Shown here in pieces: positions 19,309 through 27,148 of a stretch of DNA of 64,000 bases; position 1 is the first letter of the stretch; each line of letters opens with the position of its first letter. Source of the DNA: Firmicutes bacterium HGW-Firmicutes-2 (GTDB lineage Bacteria; Bacillota; Clostridia; Lachnospirales; Vallitaleaceae); contig PGZV01000006.1 in the NCBI GenBank assembly GCA_002841495.1, positions 62,001 through 126,000 of the forward strand. The letters run 5' to 3'. The notes below the pieces were generated by a model. The model was not told where the DNA came from. It ran no database searches and saw only the letters and a program-made list of their open reading frames with translations. The position numbers and the translations under genes were made by a program.

Positions 19309-19749
19309 CTAGTTAAAAATATCTAATATTTGTTTTTTGGTTGTCGATTTAAAAAGTGCATCTTGCTTATCTTGATCCGATAAAACGGTCACAATCTCTT
19401 GCAACATTTCCAAATGTCTTTCAGAATCCACACAAGACAGAGCAATAAATAGAGCGGCATCATTAGCACCATCTTCCGTAAATGAAACCGGCTTGCCAAG
19501 TACCATAATACTATAGCCGACTTCTAATGAACCTGTTTCCGGTCTGGCATGAGGTATGGCTATATTGGGTGCAATTACGATATAAGGACCATGCTCCTTA
19601 ACCGATTCAATCATACCGTCAATATAGGATTGCCTAATCTGCCCACCTATTAATAAGGGTTCTGCTGACCTTATAACCGCTTCTTCCCAACTTGGTAGTT
19701 CCTCAAAAAATTGAATGTAGTCCTCTGTAAGTTCAAAGCCTTGTATCAT
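19309..19749 (-). CDS. ulaC: PTS ascorbate-specific IIA component
   Basis: This 146-residue IIA subunit of the mannitol/fructose-like fold accepts phosphate from HPr. The active His67 is in NIAIPHARPETG; SWEEAVIRSAEPLL is typical of UlaC. The ATG follows AAGGAGGTAAATC. A strong hairpin and an operator-like palindrome lie in the 148-bp gap after ulaA, so ulaC and the later genes may be expressed differently from ulaA. Confidence 0.93.
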   Translation of the reverse strand: MIQGFELTEDYIQFFEELPSWEEAVIRSAEPLLIGGQIRQSYIDGMIESVKEHGPYIVIAPNIAIPHARPETGSLEVGYSIMVLGKPVSFTEDGANDAALFIALSCVDSERHLEMLQEIVTVLSDQDKQDALFKSTTKKQILDIFN

Positions 19750-19823
19750 GATTTACCTCCTTGATTAACTTATACTTTTATCTTATGCTTTATCTGCACA
19801 TTTGTCAATAAAATAGAGCATAT

Positions 19824-19837
19824 TGAACGTTTGTTCA
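19824..19837. promoter_or_regulatory. Operator-like palindrome between ulaA and ulaC
   Basis: TGAACGTTTGTTCA is a perfect dyad (TGAAC-N4-GTTCA), nearly identical to the one upstream of ulaA at 21516-21529. It is a candidate site for the SorC regulator. Confidence 0.5.
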
Positions 19838-19840
19838 TTA

Positions 19841-19877
19841 ACAAAATAAGCTGCCGGATTATGGCAGCTTATTTTGT
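19841..19877 (-). terminator. Intercistronic hairpin between ulaA and ulaC
   Basis: Perfect 15-bp stem (ACAAAATAAGCTGCC paired with GGCAGCTTATTTTGT), 7-base loop. In the transcribed strand it ends in TTATTTTGTT, so it may be a partial terminator or an RNA-stabilising stem that makes ulaA more abundant than the later genes. Confidence 0.6.
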
Positions 19878-19897
19878 GGGGGGGATACAGGGGAGGT

Positions 19898-21319
19898 TTA
19901 CTGATCTCTCATTGTTGTGAAATAAGTCTCAGCATGTCGTTTATATTGTAATTGGGGAATGATGAGCAATAATGGAATCAAAACAATCGGAACAAGAATA
20001 CCAAGGAATTTTGATAATATGGTCGTACCGGCAAATAATGTCGCCCAGTCAAACATACCCATCCATCCGATAACCTCAGGTGGACCGATTAAGAAGGACA
20101 GTACCAGCGCTGATCCCCAAACTTGAATCAAACCGGCGATAAAAGGTATAATTGCAGCTGCTCGTCTTCCTCCGGCTTTATTAGCAAACACCGCTAAAGT
20201 ACCATTGTCAAAGAAGAGGCAGATGAAACCTGCAATAATAAGCACAGGTGATTGAATGGCAATAAGGGTGAAAATAGCTACCAGCTGGCCAAAGAAGCCG
20301 AAAATAAAACCAAATGTAGGTGCTTGTGGTGAAAATCCGAATGTAACCGCACAGTCAACCGCCGGTACAGCACCTTTTAACAATTTATCAGAAATACCTT
20401 GGAAAGATGCTGTTAACTCTGCAACGAACATTCTAACACCTGTCAACAGAATTGTGATATAAACCGCAAAAAATGCACATGTTTCCCAAATATACGTTGC
20501 AAAGAAATAGTTAGCCCTATTATACGTAAAGGTTTCTTCTCCTAAGATAATCATGATAACACCAACAAAGAGGGTCATAATCAAAGAGTTAGCTACGACG
20601 TTGTCATTAAGTATAGACAAGAATCCAGGTGTCTTAACATGATTGACATCGTGATCTTTGTTACCAAGTAAGCCACCAAGCTTATAGGCGACCCATGCAC
20701 CGAACATCTGTTGGTGACCAATGGTAAAGCCGGCACCATCTGTAACCTCTTGAGTGGCTTCAATAATTAGATTGGACATAACAGACCAGTAAGTACCCAT
20801 AAGAAGTCCGGTAATAATCACCAGTGGTGCTGAAACAGGGTTGCCTGTTGTGCCTTCAATGACCCAATAAAGGGCCCAAAGTAAAACGGCTGATTGTTGA
20901 TACATGATATGTCCTGTAATGAACAATGTACGAATCTTCGTGTACTTTCTAAAGGCTACTAGGAGGATATTGAATGCAAAAGCAATCATCATGACATATC
21001 CGACAAAAGCTAAAGATCCAACTGTATCCAAAAACTCTGTTGCAGAGGTCTGTCCGAAGTAAGGGTCAATAACCAATGCTTGAATACCATATTTGGCTGT
21101 AAGACTTTCAATAATGGGCTTAAAAGTTGCTACCAGTCCACCGGTTCCGACTTGGAGAATCTTGAATCCAACGAATGTTTTGATAAATCCTGCAAGAGCT
21201 TCATAACTTTTCTTGCCTAGCAATAGATACCCAATGAATACGACGGTACCGAGCAGCAAAGGTGCTTGTCCTAAAAATTTGTTAACAAAGCCTAAAAAAG
21301 CGTTTAGTAGTAAATCCAT
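19898..21319 (-). CDS. ulaA: PTS ascorbate-specific IIC component (permease)
   Basis: This 473-residue polytopic permease carries ascorbate across the membrane during phosphorylation. It belongs to the UlaA/SgaT family; NFLLNAF-like start, FKILQVGTGGL, PYFGQTSATEF and FGFSPQAPTFGFIFG are visible family stretches, with about ten hydrophobic segments. The ATG follows GAAAGGGGTAAATT. It is the first gene of the operon, with a good promoter at 21472-21500 and a leader of about 145 bases. Confidence 0.95.
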   Translation of the reverse strand: MDLLLNAFLGFVNKFLGQAPLLLGTVVFIGYLLLGKKSYEALAGFIKTFVGFKILQVGTGGLVATFKPIIESLTAKYGIQALVIDPYFGQTSATEFLDTVGSLAFVGYVMMIAFAFNILLVAFRKYTKIRTLFITGHIMYQQSAVLLWALYWVIEGTTGNPVSAPLVIITGLLMGTYWSVMSNLIIEATQEVTDGAGFTIGHQQMFGAWVAYKLGGLLGNKDHDVNHVKTPGFLSILNDNVVANSLIMTLFVGVIMIILGEETFTYNRANYFFATYIWETCAFFAVYITILLTGVRMFVAELTASFQGISDKLLKGAVPAVDCAVTFGFSPQAPTFGFIFGFFGQLVAIFTLIAIQSPVLIIAGFICLFFDNGTLAVFANKAGGRRAAAIIPFIAGLIQVWGSALVLSFLIGPPEVIGWMGMFDWATLFAGTTILSKFLGILVPIVLIPLLLIIPQLQYKRHAETYFTTMRDQ

Positions 21320-21471
21320 AATTTACCCCTTTCGAAATTTGATTAAATGTAAAACTTAGTTTCTCTAGTTCATATACATTATTCATGTAATGTAGTTGAA
21401 AGAACAACGGTCGTTTTAACACTTTACCAATTATGCAATTGTTTTATTACAAGACGTCTCGTTCTGGAATT

Positions 21472-21500
21472 AGTATAGCAACCTCCGGCACATCTGTCTA
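21472..21500 (-). promoter_or_regulatory. Sigma-A promoter of the ula operon
   Basis: Minus strand: TAGACA (21500-21495), 17-bp spacer, TATACT (21477-21472). The operator-like palindrome at 21516-21529 lies just upstream of the -35, where activation or repression is possible. Apart from this and the palindrome, I see nothing in the 345-bp gap from 21320 to 21664. Confidence 0.7.
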
Positions 21501-21515
21501 TGTTTTTGCCGTTTT

Positions 21516-21529
21516 TGAACACTTGTTCA
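21516..21529. promoter_or_regulatory. Operator-like palindrome upstream of ulaA
   Basis: TGAACACTTGTTCA (TGAACA-CT-TGTTCA) is a perfect dyad, 16 bp upstream of the ula -35 box. SorC-type regulators such as Bacillus DeoR bind TTGAAC...TTCAA-like sites, so the SorC regulator of this operon is the natural candidate. Confidence 0.55.
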
Positions 21530-21664
21530 TCGTTTTTTTGTCTATTATGGCCTCATATCCATAATTTTAATAACAATTCTCATAATTATAGACAAAAAAC
21601 CTGTGTTGATACCGATTTTCTATTCATATTAGACAACAGAATTTATATACTTTATATGTTGTAC

Positions 21665-22693
21665 CTAGTCATTGGTTATTTCGTAAATGGCTACTTCACC
21701 AATCTGTCTGTTAGCTGCAAGAATCACGTCTTTATCCTTTAAGTTTATGACTGCAATATTACTTGGACCACCAGTATGGTCTATGACTGTTTCTTGCATT
21801 TTGCCGCCTTCATTCATGGTAAATAAGATGAGTTCCATGTCCCCTTTACGTCCTCCAATGATAAAGGCCGGTTTACCCATAATCTCGCCGCCCCAAACCA
21901 CATGACCGAATTCGTAGCTATGGCTATGAATCATCTCCCATTTTCCGTTTATATCCTTATATATTTTTCCAAGCTCACCATGGAATTTTTCAATTGTTGC
22001 CAACTCCAATATTCCATCGCCATCTATGTCACACATCGCACAATCACTTACCTCGAAGTCGAATATTCTTTCCACTTCCCAAGGCGTATTTTGTTGTTTT
22101 GGTACATAAGCTGCAAATATCCCTTCCACACCCGTAATCAAATATGCTTTTCTATTCTTCCATTCACCGGCATAAAACCCATGATTTTTTGTAATACCAT
22201 CATAGATTGTCATAAGCTCAAAAGGCTGAGTAATATCATCATTAAGCTTACCTACAACAATACATCCCGGATCTGACCAATCCTCCAAGAAAGCTTTACT
22301 CTTACATAAAACACCGCCAATCAGATATAATTCATCCTCAATAAGTAATAAATCAAAACGATGGAGATAAGGAATGGTCATAACCGGTGTCACCGTCCAG
22401 CTATTATCCTCATTTGCTTTTCCATGAACGATTCGACTTTCCTGTGCATTAAAAGTGGGGGCGAATTTCTGGGTTGCATAGAACTCATTTTTTCTTCCAG
22501 GCACCGGAACGATGTTCATGGTGCCGCCGGGTTCATGCCATATGATTGTTTTCGTCAGACTTTCTGCGTCAATAGCAATACATTGATCCACACCTTCAGA
22601 TGCTACAATATAACTTAATCGCCCGTTGACTTCCATAATTGTTGTCGCGTACACGCGCTCCAACTGACCTAATATTTTTTTATTAATTTTCAT
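21665..22693 (-). CDS. Uncharacterised propeller-like (FG-GAP/VCBS-type) cytoplasmic protein next to ula genes
   Basis: I cannot assign a function. The 342-residue protein has no signal peptide or membrane helix. Repeating beta-rich units contain phrases such as CDIDGDGILELA, AFIIGGRKGDMEL and IAVINLKDKDVILAANRQ, resembling FG-GAP/VCBS beta-propeller blades with a calcium-loop-like DIDGDG. The ATG at 22693 follows AGGAGGTCACTT. It is upstream of the ula operon on the same strand, 345 bp away, and may belong to the same regulon. A sensor, scaffold or mutarotase-like role is conceivable, but none is shown. Confidence 0.7.
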   Translation of the reverse strand: MKINKKILGQLERVYATTIMEVNGRLSYIVASEGVDQCIAIDAESLTKTIIWHEPGGTMNIVPVPGRKNEFYATQKFAPTFNAQESRIVHGKANEDNSWTVTPVMTIPYLHRFDLLLIEDELYLIGGVLCKSKAFLEDWSDPGCIVVGKLNDDITQPFELMTIYDGITKNHGFYAGEWKNRKAYLITGVEGIFAAYVPKQQNTPWEVERIFDFEVSDCAMCDIDGDGILELATIEKFHGELGKIYKDINGKWEMIHSHSYEFGHVVWGGEIMGKPAFIIGGRKGDMELILFTMNEGGKMQETVIDHTGGPSNIAVINLKDKDVILAANRQIGEVAIYEITND

Positions 22694-22798
22694 AAGTGAC
22701 CTCCTAGATTTATATGCTGAATCATGGTAAAGTGTGTAATTTAACACCTTTATCTATCATACACTATTTCTAATCAAAATTGCATCAAGTGAGTTATT

Positions 22799-22813
22799 TT
22801 GAACATAATTTCA
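22799..22813. promoter_or_regulatory. DeoR/SorC-like palindrome upstream of the propeller-like gene
   Basis: TTGAACATAATTTCA differs at one base from TTGAACAAAATTTCA, which I recall as the core of the Bacillus subtilis DeoR (SorC family) operator. It is about 105 bp upstream of the start codon. Confidence 0.4.
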
Positions 22814-22817
22814 CTTG

Positions 22818-22860
22818 AAAATAAATAAAAACAGCCTATGTGAACTGAACAATGGCTGTT
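22818..22860 (-). terminator. Terminator after the small membrane protein pair
   Basis: Minus strand: AACAGCC, 17-base loop, GGCTGTT, then TTTATTTATTTTC; about 50 bp after the stop at 22910. Confidence 0.65.
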
Positions 22861-22909
22861 CTTCCTTTTAAATTGTAGTTTTATCTTAAGTCATCGTACT
22901 AAGTCATGG

Positions 22910-23224
22910 TCAAAATGCATGCCATATAACAAGCACATGAAAAATCCCTATAATAAGATTGAGGGCAATGCCAAAATGCGCCGTCATTTTAAGTTTATCT
23001 TCTCTTGTCTCACCGATAAATCCTAAGGTCAACCCTGCAAAACATAACATAATCGCCACCAGTTCAATTAATCCAATGAGTACCTCACTACCTACTTGGT
23101 TATAAGCAGATAAATAAACCGCCCATAAAAAAATAGCAAAAGAAATGCCGCCAAGCGCAAGGGATAAATAACCGTAGATTGTTTCAGTCCTGTTATTCAC
23201 TCTAAAAGATGTCTTTTTATCCAT
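22910..23224 (-). CDS. Small three-helix membrane protein, unknown function
   Basis: This 104-residue protein (from the ATG at 23224; a GTG at 23242 is also possible) has three hydrophobic segments: LSLALGGISFAIFLWAVYL, LIGLIELVAIMLCFAGLTLGF and FGIALNLIIGIFHVLVIW. The start overlaps the stop of the preceding small gene (ATGGATAA), so the pair is translationally coupled. No family is recognised with confidence; DUF4190-like four-helix proteins look similar in size and spacing. The Shine-Dalgarno site is weak, which fits coupled translation. Confidence 0.65.
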   Translation of the reverse strand: MDKKTSFRVNNRTETIYGYLSLALGGISFAIFLWAVYLSAYNQVGSEVLIGLIELVAIMLCFAGLTLGFIGETREDKLKMTAHFGIALNLIIGIFHVLVIWHAF

Positions 23225-23456
23225 AGTAATAAACCAATCCACTTCTGAGTATGGTCAAAAATAAACCCATACCACCAAAAATAATACCCACCCATGCAAG
23301 GCCGTCTCGGTCTTCTTCTGCAGCATAGACACCTAAGCCTATGGCAAGTGTATTAACCAAGACTCCAAATAAAGGTATCAGCCACGACAATAATCCAATA
23401 GATCCTATTAGCGTTGCAGTTTGTCCGTATATTTCTGTATCTTTATTTATTTTCAT
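23217..23456 (-). CDS. Small two-helix membrane protein, unknown function
   Basis: This 79-residue protein has two hydrophobic stretches: LIGSIGLLSWLIPLFGVLVNTLAIGLGVY and WVGIIFGGMGLFLTILRSG, with an acidic loop AAEEDRDG between them. The ATG follows AAGAGGATGCGTT, a usable ribosome site. It overlaps the next membrane protein by 8 bp. The two may form a heteromeric complex. It resembles DUF4190-type proteins, but I would not name it from this. Confidence 0.65.
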   Translation of the reverse strand: MKINKDTEIYGQTATLIGSIGLLSWLIPLFGVLVNTLAIGLGVYAAEEDRDGLAWVGIIFGGMGLFLTILRSGLVYYYG

Positions 23457-23539
23457 AACGCATCCTCTTTTTCAACTCAATCAAAATAGACATCAACCTT
23501 ATTATAGGTTATGGCCATCTTTCATGCAAGAAAAAGCCA

Positions 23540-24853
23540 TTAATTTTTCCTTAATATTCTACCCCACAACCCATTCACCCAAACACCACCATGACACTCA
23601 ACCATTTCATGACTCAACGCATCCCAGTAAGTACCCATCAGTTCATCTTCCTCTATCCATGTTCTCTCAGTTTTGGCATTGATGATAACATACAACGCCT
23701 CACCGTCACAAGCCCTTTTATAGCCGATGGTTTCATGGGTTAAATGAAATTCCTCATAACTACCTTGATATAATGTCTTATTTTGATGTCTAATTAAAGA
23801 CAGGCTTTCTATAACCCGAATTACATCCTCATCTTTTTCATGGATAACTTGTGCCCAGGTTGGGCGAAGATTAACATCCGATATCTGATTTTTTTTGCCC
23901 ATTATGCCATACTCACTACCATAATAAATGCTCGGAAGGCCAGGTATTGTATACAACATAATATACAAAGGATATAAATGTCCCCTATTTATTAATATAT
24001 CCGACACCCTGTTCACATCGTGATTATCTGCAAAATTATAAAGTCCTTTCGCCGGATAGATACCCCCCTTACCGAACTGACGTTTTAGGGCATACGCAAC
24101 TTCGTAATAGTTTTTATCATTCAGGCTCGAGTAAAGACCCTTGTAGAGTTCGTAATTGGTCACATGATCCATACCCCCTTCATTCAACCATAGATTATAG
24201 TCTCCATGAACCACTTCACCAATCATGCAGAAATCAGGATCCAGTGCCTTCATGGACCCACTAAGTTGCTTTAGAAAATCCAAAGACATAACATCAGCCG
24301 CATCCATTCTCAAACCATCTATGTTATAAGTCTTCTTCCATGATAGGGCTGTTTCTATAAGGTATTTTCTAACCGGTTCATAATCCAAATTCAACTTAAC
24401 CAAATGCTCATGTCCATCCCAACTGGCATAAGAAAAAACATCGCCATAAGTTGATTGGCGACTAAAATCAACATTCACAAACCATGCTTTATAAGCGGAT
24501 TGTTCTTTATTCTCTAAAAGATCCCGAAATGCAAAATGACTTCTGGACACATGGTTAAATACACAATCTAATATAATATGAATACCTGCCTTATGACACG
24601 CAGTACTCAAATCCACCATGTCTTGACGGGTACCCAGCCGTTTATCTATCTGAGCATAGTCCACAGTGTCATAGCCATGGGTCTCCGATTCAAAAATGGG
24701 CCCAAGGAGTATTTCTGTAACTTCCAGTTTAGTCAAATCCGGTATCTGTTTTTCTATTTCCCTAAGCGTACTAATGCAAATACCATCATTAAACGTTTGG
24801 TTGGCACCTGTATAGCCAAGTGGAAAAATGTGATAAATGTGCTTATATTTCAT
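23540..24853 (-). CDS. GH13 alpha-amylase-family glycosidase (intracellular)
   Basis: This 437-residue enzyme acts on alpha-glucosidic bonds; no signal peptide is present, so it is cytoplasmic. The GH13 motifs are intact: DCVFNH (96-101), DGLRMDAAD with nucleophile Asp184, IGEVVHGDY with acid/base Glu213, and FADNHD with Asp279. It lacks the N-terminal domain of cyclomaltodextrinases, and MKYKHIYHIFPLGYTGA suggests a small Firmicute subfamily. The ATG follows CAGGAGGCAAT. A TetR-type operator candidate (24869-24880) lies just before the gene, linking it to the next regulator. The exact substrate is open. Confidence 0.9.
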   Translation of the reverse strand: MKYKHIYHIFPLGYTGANQTFNDGICISTLREIEKQIPDLTKLEVTEILLGPIFESETHGYDTVDYAQIDKRLGTRQDMVDLSTACHKAGIHIILDCVFNHVSRSHFAFRDLLENKEQSAYKAWFVNVDFSRQSTYGDVFSYASWDGHEHLVKLNLDYEPVRKYLIETALSWKKTYNIDGLRMDAADVMSLDFLKQLSGSMKALDPDFCMIGEVVHGDYNLWLNEGGMDHVTNYELYKGLYSSLNDKNYYEVAYALKRQFGKGGIYPAKGLYNFADNHDVNRVSDILINRGHLYPLYIMLYTIPGLPSIYYGSEYGIMGKKNQISDVNLRPTWAQVIHEKDEDVIRVIESLSLIRHQNKTLYQGSYEEFHLTHETIGYKRACDGEALYVIINAKTERTWIEEDELMGTYWDALSHEMVECHGGVWVNGLWGRILRKN

Positions 24854-24868
24854 ATTGCCTCCTGTACT

Positions 24869-24880
24869 TACCGTTAGGTA
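24869..24880. promoter_or_regulatory. Candidate TetR operator upstream of the GH13 gene
   Basis: TACCGTTAGGTA is a perfect dyad (TACC-N4-GGTA), 16 bp ahead of the GH13 start and shared in form with the site over the tetR promoter at 25576-25591. Confidence 0.45.
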
Positions 24881-24897
24881 TACGTCTCTTTTTTAGT

Positions 24898-24938
24898 TAG
24901 GATAAGGTGTCAAATTGTAATCTTGTCACTTTATCCTA
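24898..24938. repeat. Imperfect palindrome between tetR and the GH13 gene
   Basis: Arms TAGGATAAGGTGTCAA and TTGTCACTTTATCCTA flank a 9-base centre. There is no T-run on either side, so it is not a convincing terminator. The arm resembles sequences at 34572-34590 and 62714-62733. Confidence 0.45.
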
Positions 24939-24965
24939 GATTAAAAGGTTTCTATTTATGAACTG

Positions 24966-25538
24966 CTAAGCAAAGACGCCATATAGAAATTGCTTAACAA
25001 CTTGTCTGCATTTTTCATCTTCCAAATCATCTAATGAACCTAAGGTCATATGATGAATAATGTAGGTATCTATCAAACCCAATAAGGAATAGGACATCCA
25101 TGTTGTCTTAGTCTTCAAATTCGTGTGATGGTTGGCTACTTCCGTAAAAAAAAGCTCCAAACGCATAAGTAATTGCTTATAAAAAGGCTTTACAATCCTA
25201 TATGAATCGCTTTCGACAGGACTTTGGTAAAGCTGCTTATAGAGTCTAAAGAACATAGGGTATCTTTTTACAAACCGAATGTAGGCGATGACAAAGCAAT
25301 CTATGGCATAACTCAGATCACCGGAATAATGAAGCTCCTCTTTAAAAATATCAATAAACTGGTTACCATATACCTCTAAAAGACTTGAAAGTAGACCTTC
25401 CTTGCTTCCGAAATGGTGATATAAGGATGGTTTTGTAACACCAACTTCTGTTACGATTCGGGTTACACCAGTATTCTCATAACCCTCTTTTGCAAAAAGC
25501 TCTACAGATTTTGCAATGATTTCATTTTTAACTGTCAT
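24966..25538 (-). CDS. TetR-family transcriptional regulator
   Basis: This 190-residue regulator has the N-terminal TetR helix-turn-helix (about 1-55: AKSVELFAKEGYENTGVTRIVTEVGVTKPSLYHHFGSKEGLL). The ligand-binding part is divergent. The ATG follows AAAGGAGAAAAA. Its promoter (25574-25602) is overlapped by a perfect palindrome TATACCATTCGGTATA, which suggests autorepression. The GH13 gene downstream carries a similar palindrome, so it is the likely target. The ligand cannot be predicted. Confidence 0.93.
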   Translation of the reverse strand: MTVKNEIIAKSVELFAKEGYENTGVTRIVTEVGVTKPSLYHHFGSKEGLLSSLLEVYGNQFIDIFKEELHYSGDLSYAIDCFVIAYIRFVKRYPMFFRLYKQLYQSPVESDSYRIVKPFYKQLLMRLELFFTEVANHHTNLKTKTTWMSYSLLGLIDTYIIHHMTLGSLDDLEDEKCRQVVKQFLYGVFA

Positions 25539-25573
25539 TTTTTCTCCTTTGTTGCATAATCGATTACTTAGCC

Positions 25574-25602
25574 ATTATACCATTCGGTATATAAAATGGC
25601 AA
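25574..25602 (-). promoter_or_regulatory. tetR promoter with overlapping operator (25576-25591)
   Basis: Minus strand: TTGCCA (25602-25597), 17-bp spacer, TATAAT (25579-25574). The 16-bp perfect palindrome TATACCATTCGGTATA covers the -10 box and part of the spacer, the classic position for autorepression. Confidence 0.7.
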
Positions 25603-25647
25603 GAAAAAAATAGACTCGCATCTATTTTTTCTAATTACCACTATATA

Positions 25648-25809
25648 TTAATCTATCAAATGTTTCTTACTAGCCAAAACTTTACCACCATAAACAATGG
25701 TCACTGTTCCTAAGGTGATTCCGAAAATAATCATCAGTATACCTACAATAATATTGGCAGCACCGGCTCTGCTTAATCGATGGTATACTTTTTCATTAAA
25801 ATCCAACAT
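25648..25809 (-). CDS. Small membrane protein of 53 residues, unknown function
   Basis: An ATG at 25809, preceded by GGGAGTGGAAAGC, opens a 53-residue frame ending at TAA (25648). It starts MLDFNEKVYHRLSRAGAANI and has one hydrophobic segment (IIVGILMIIFGITLGTVTIVYGG) and a basic end ASKKHLID. A promoter (25867-25895) lies upstream. It resembles the common small Firmicute proteins with a single conserved glycine-rich helix; no function is known. It fills the otherwise empty gap between tetR and dinB. Confidence 0.7.
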   Translation of the reverse strand: MLDFNEKVYHRLSRAGAANIIVGILMIIFGITLGTVTIVYGGKVLASKKHLID

Positions 25810-25866
25810 GCTTTCCACTCCCATCTTTTCCTATAAAATCGCTTCATGGCTCATATATTAAATTTA

Positions 25867-25895
25867 ATTATAGCACTTGATATGTTTAAAAACAA
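25867..25895 (-). promoter_or_regulatory. Promoter of the 53-residue protein gene
   Basis: Minus strand: TTGTTT (25895-25890), 17-bp spacer, TATAAT (25872-25867), about 57 bp before the start. Confidence 0.6.
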
Positions 25896-25921
25896 CCATC
25901 AATACTAAGTACAATTCGGTA

Positions 25922-27106
25922 TCATTTTGGTGGCTTTTTCTCTAATAATGTGGCCCGTTTAATACTATTATAGCCATACTTGTTACGTATTTCATCCAGC
26001 ATATGATCGACCTCTGCTTTTTCAGTTGTCATCTCCATATCAAAAAGAGAAACCTGACGGTAGTCGGATGCATCAAAACCACTTACTGTCACGCCCAGTA
26101 AACGTAAAGGCTTTTTTGTCCATGCCTGATTGATGAGTGCCATTGCCGTTTCATAAATAATCTCTGTATGATGGGTTGGTGCTTCTAAGGTTTTTGACCT
26201 TGTCATCACCGAAAAGTCATTGTATTTTATTTTTACCGTTACCGTCTTACCACTTAACATTTTTCTTCTAAGTCGATACCCCACACGGTCTGCTAGCAAT
26301 AAGACTTCTTCCCGAATCAAATCTATCTCCCTAATATCCTTTGAATAGGTCATCTCATTTCCGATGCTTTTAGGCGGTTCCATTGATCCATCTACCACAT
26401 CCGTGCCTATACCATTAGCACTTTCATGCATATACATCCCTGTCTTATATCCAAAGGTATCCACCAAAATATTGACGTTAGTATTTGCCAAGTCTCCTAT
26501 GGTTCTAATGCCCATAGTCTTTAACTTAGGCACTGTTTTTCTCCCTATTCCATATAGATCTCCAACTTCAAGTGGCCATATCTTCTCTCTGAAATTTTCT
26601 TCAAAAAGTGTGGTGATTCCCATAGGCTTCTTATACTCGGATGCCATTTTAGCAAGCAGCTTATTGTTGGCAATCCCTACAGAACATGGTAAATCCAGTT
26701 GCTTTAGAATATCATCTTGGATTCTCTTAGCTGCTACTATCGGTTCCCCAAAAAGGTGTTCCGATCCGGTCATGTCCAAAAAAGCTTCATCAATAGAAAC
26801 TTGCTGTTTTAAAGGTGTGTAGTTATCAAAAATAGCCATAACTTTGTTAGACATCTCTACATATAGTCCGTGGGAGGCAGCTATTACCTTCCCACTTGGG
26901 CATAGTCGCATGGCTTCATGAATCAACATGGTTGTTTTAACACCGTAGGCCTTTGCGTCATAGGAGGCTGCAAGAACGATACCCCGTCTTGTTTTAGGAT
27001 CTCCGCCTACAATAATAGGTACTTGCTTAAGCAATGGGTCTTTTGCTTGCTCACATGAAGCAAAAAAGGCATTCATATCGATATGAAAAATAGTTTTGGG
27101 ACACAT
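25922..27106 (-). CDS. dinB: DNA polymerase IV (Y-family translesion polymerase)
   Basis: This 394-residue error-prone polymerase bypasses damaged template. Catalytic acidic residues are visible in IFHIDMNAFFASCEQ and VSIDEAFLDMTG, followed by the thumb region GIGRKTVPKLKTMGI and the little-finger domain. A C-terminal beta-clamp motif is likely near QVSLFDME. The ATG follows CAGGTGAACCT. I looked for a LexA box of the GAAC-N4-GTTC type and did not see one. A tandem 27-bp repeat lies just upstream. Confidence 0.95.
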   Translation of the reverse strand: MCPKTIFHIDMNAFFASCEQAKDPLLKQVPIIVGGDPKTRRGIVLAASYDAKAYGVKTTMLIHEAMRLCPSGKVIAASHGLYVEMSNKVMAIFDNYTPLKQQVSIDEAFLDMTGSEHLFGEPIVAAKRIQDDILKQLDLPCSVGIANNKLLAKMASEYKKPMGITTLFEENFREKIWPLEVGDLYGIGRKTVPKLKTMGIRTIGDLANTNVNILVDTFGYKTGMYMHESANGIGTDVVDGSMEPPKSIGNEMTYSKDIREIDLIREEVLLLADRVGYRLRRKMLSGKTVTVKIKYNDFSVMTRSKTLEAPTHHTEIIYETAMALINQAWTKKPLRLLGVTVSGFDASDYRQVSLFDMEMTTEKAEVDHMLDEIRNKYGYNSIKRATLLEKKPPK

Positions 27107-27148
27107 AGGTTCACCTGATTTCCTTAATCAACAAAACCGCCATTAGCG

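Noticed and set aside
24898-24938. Palindrome as a terminator of tetR
   Set aside because: Neither strand has a T-run after the stem.
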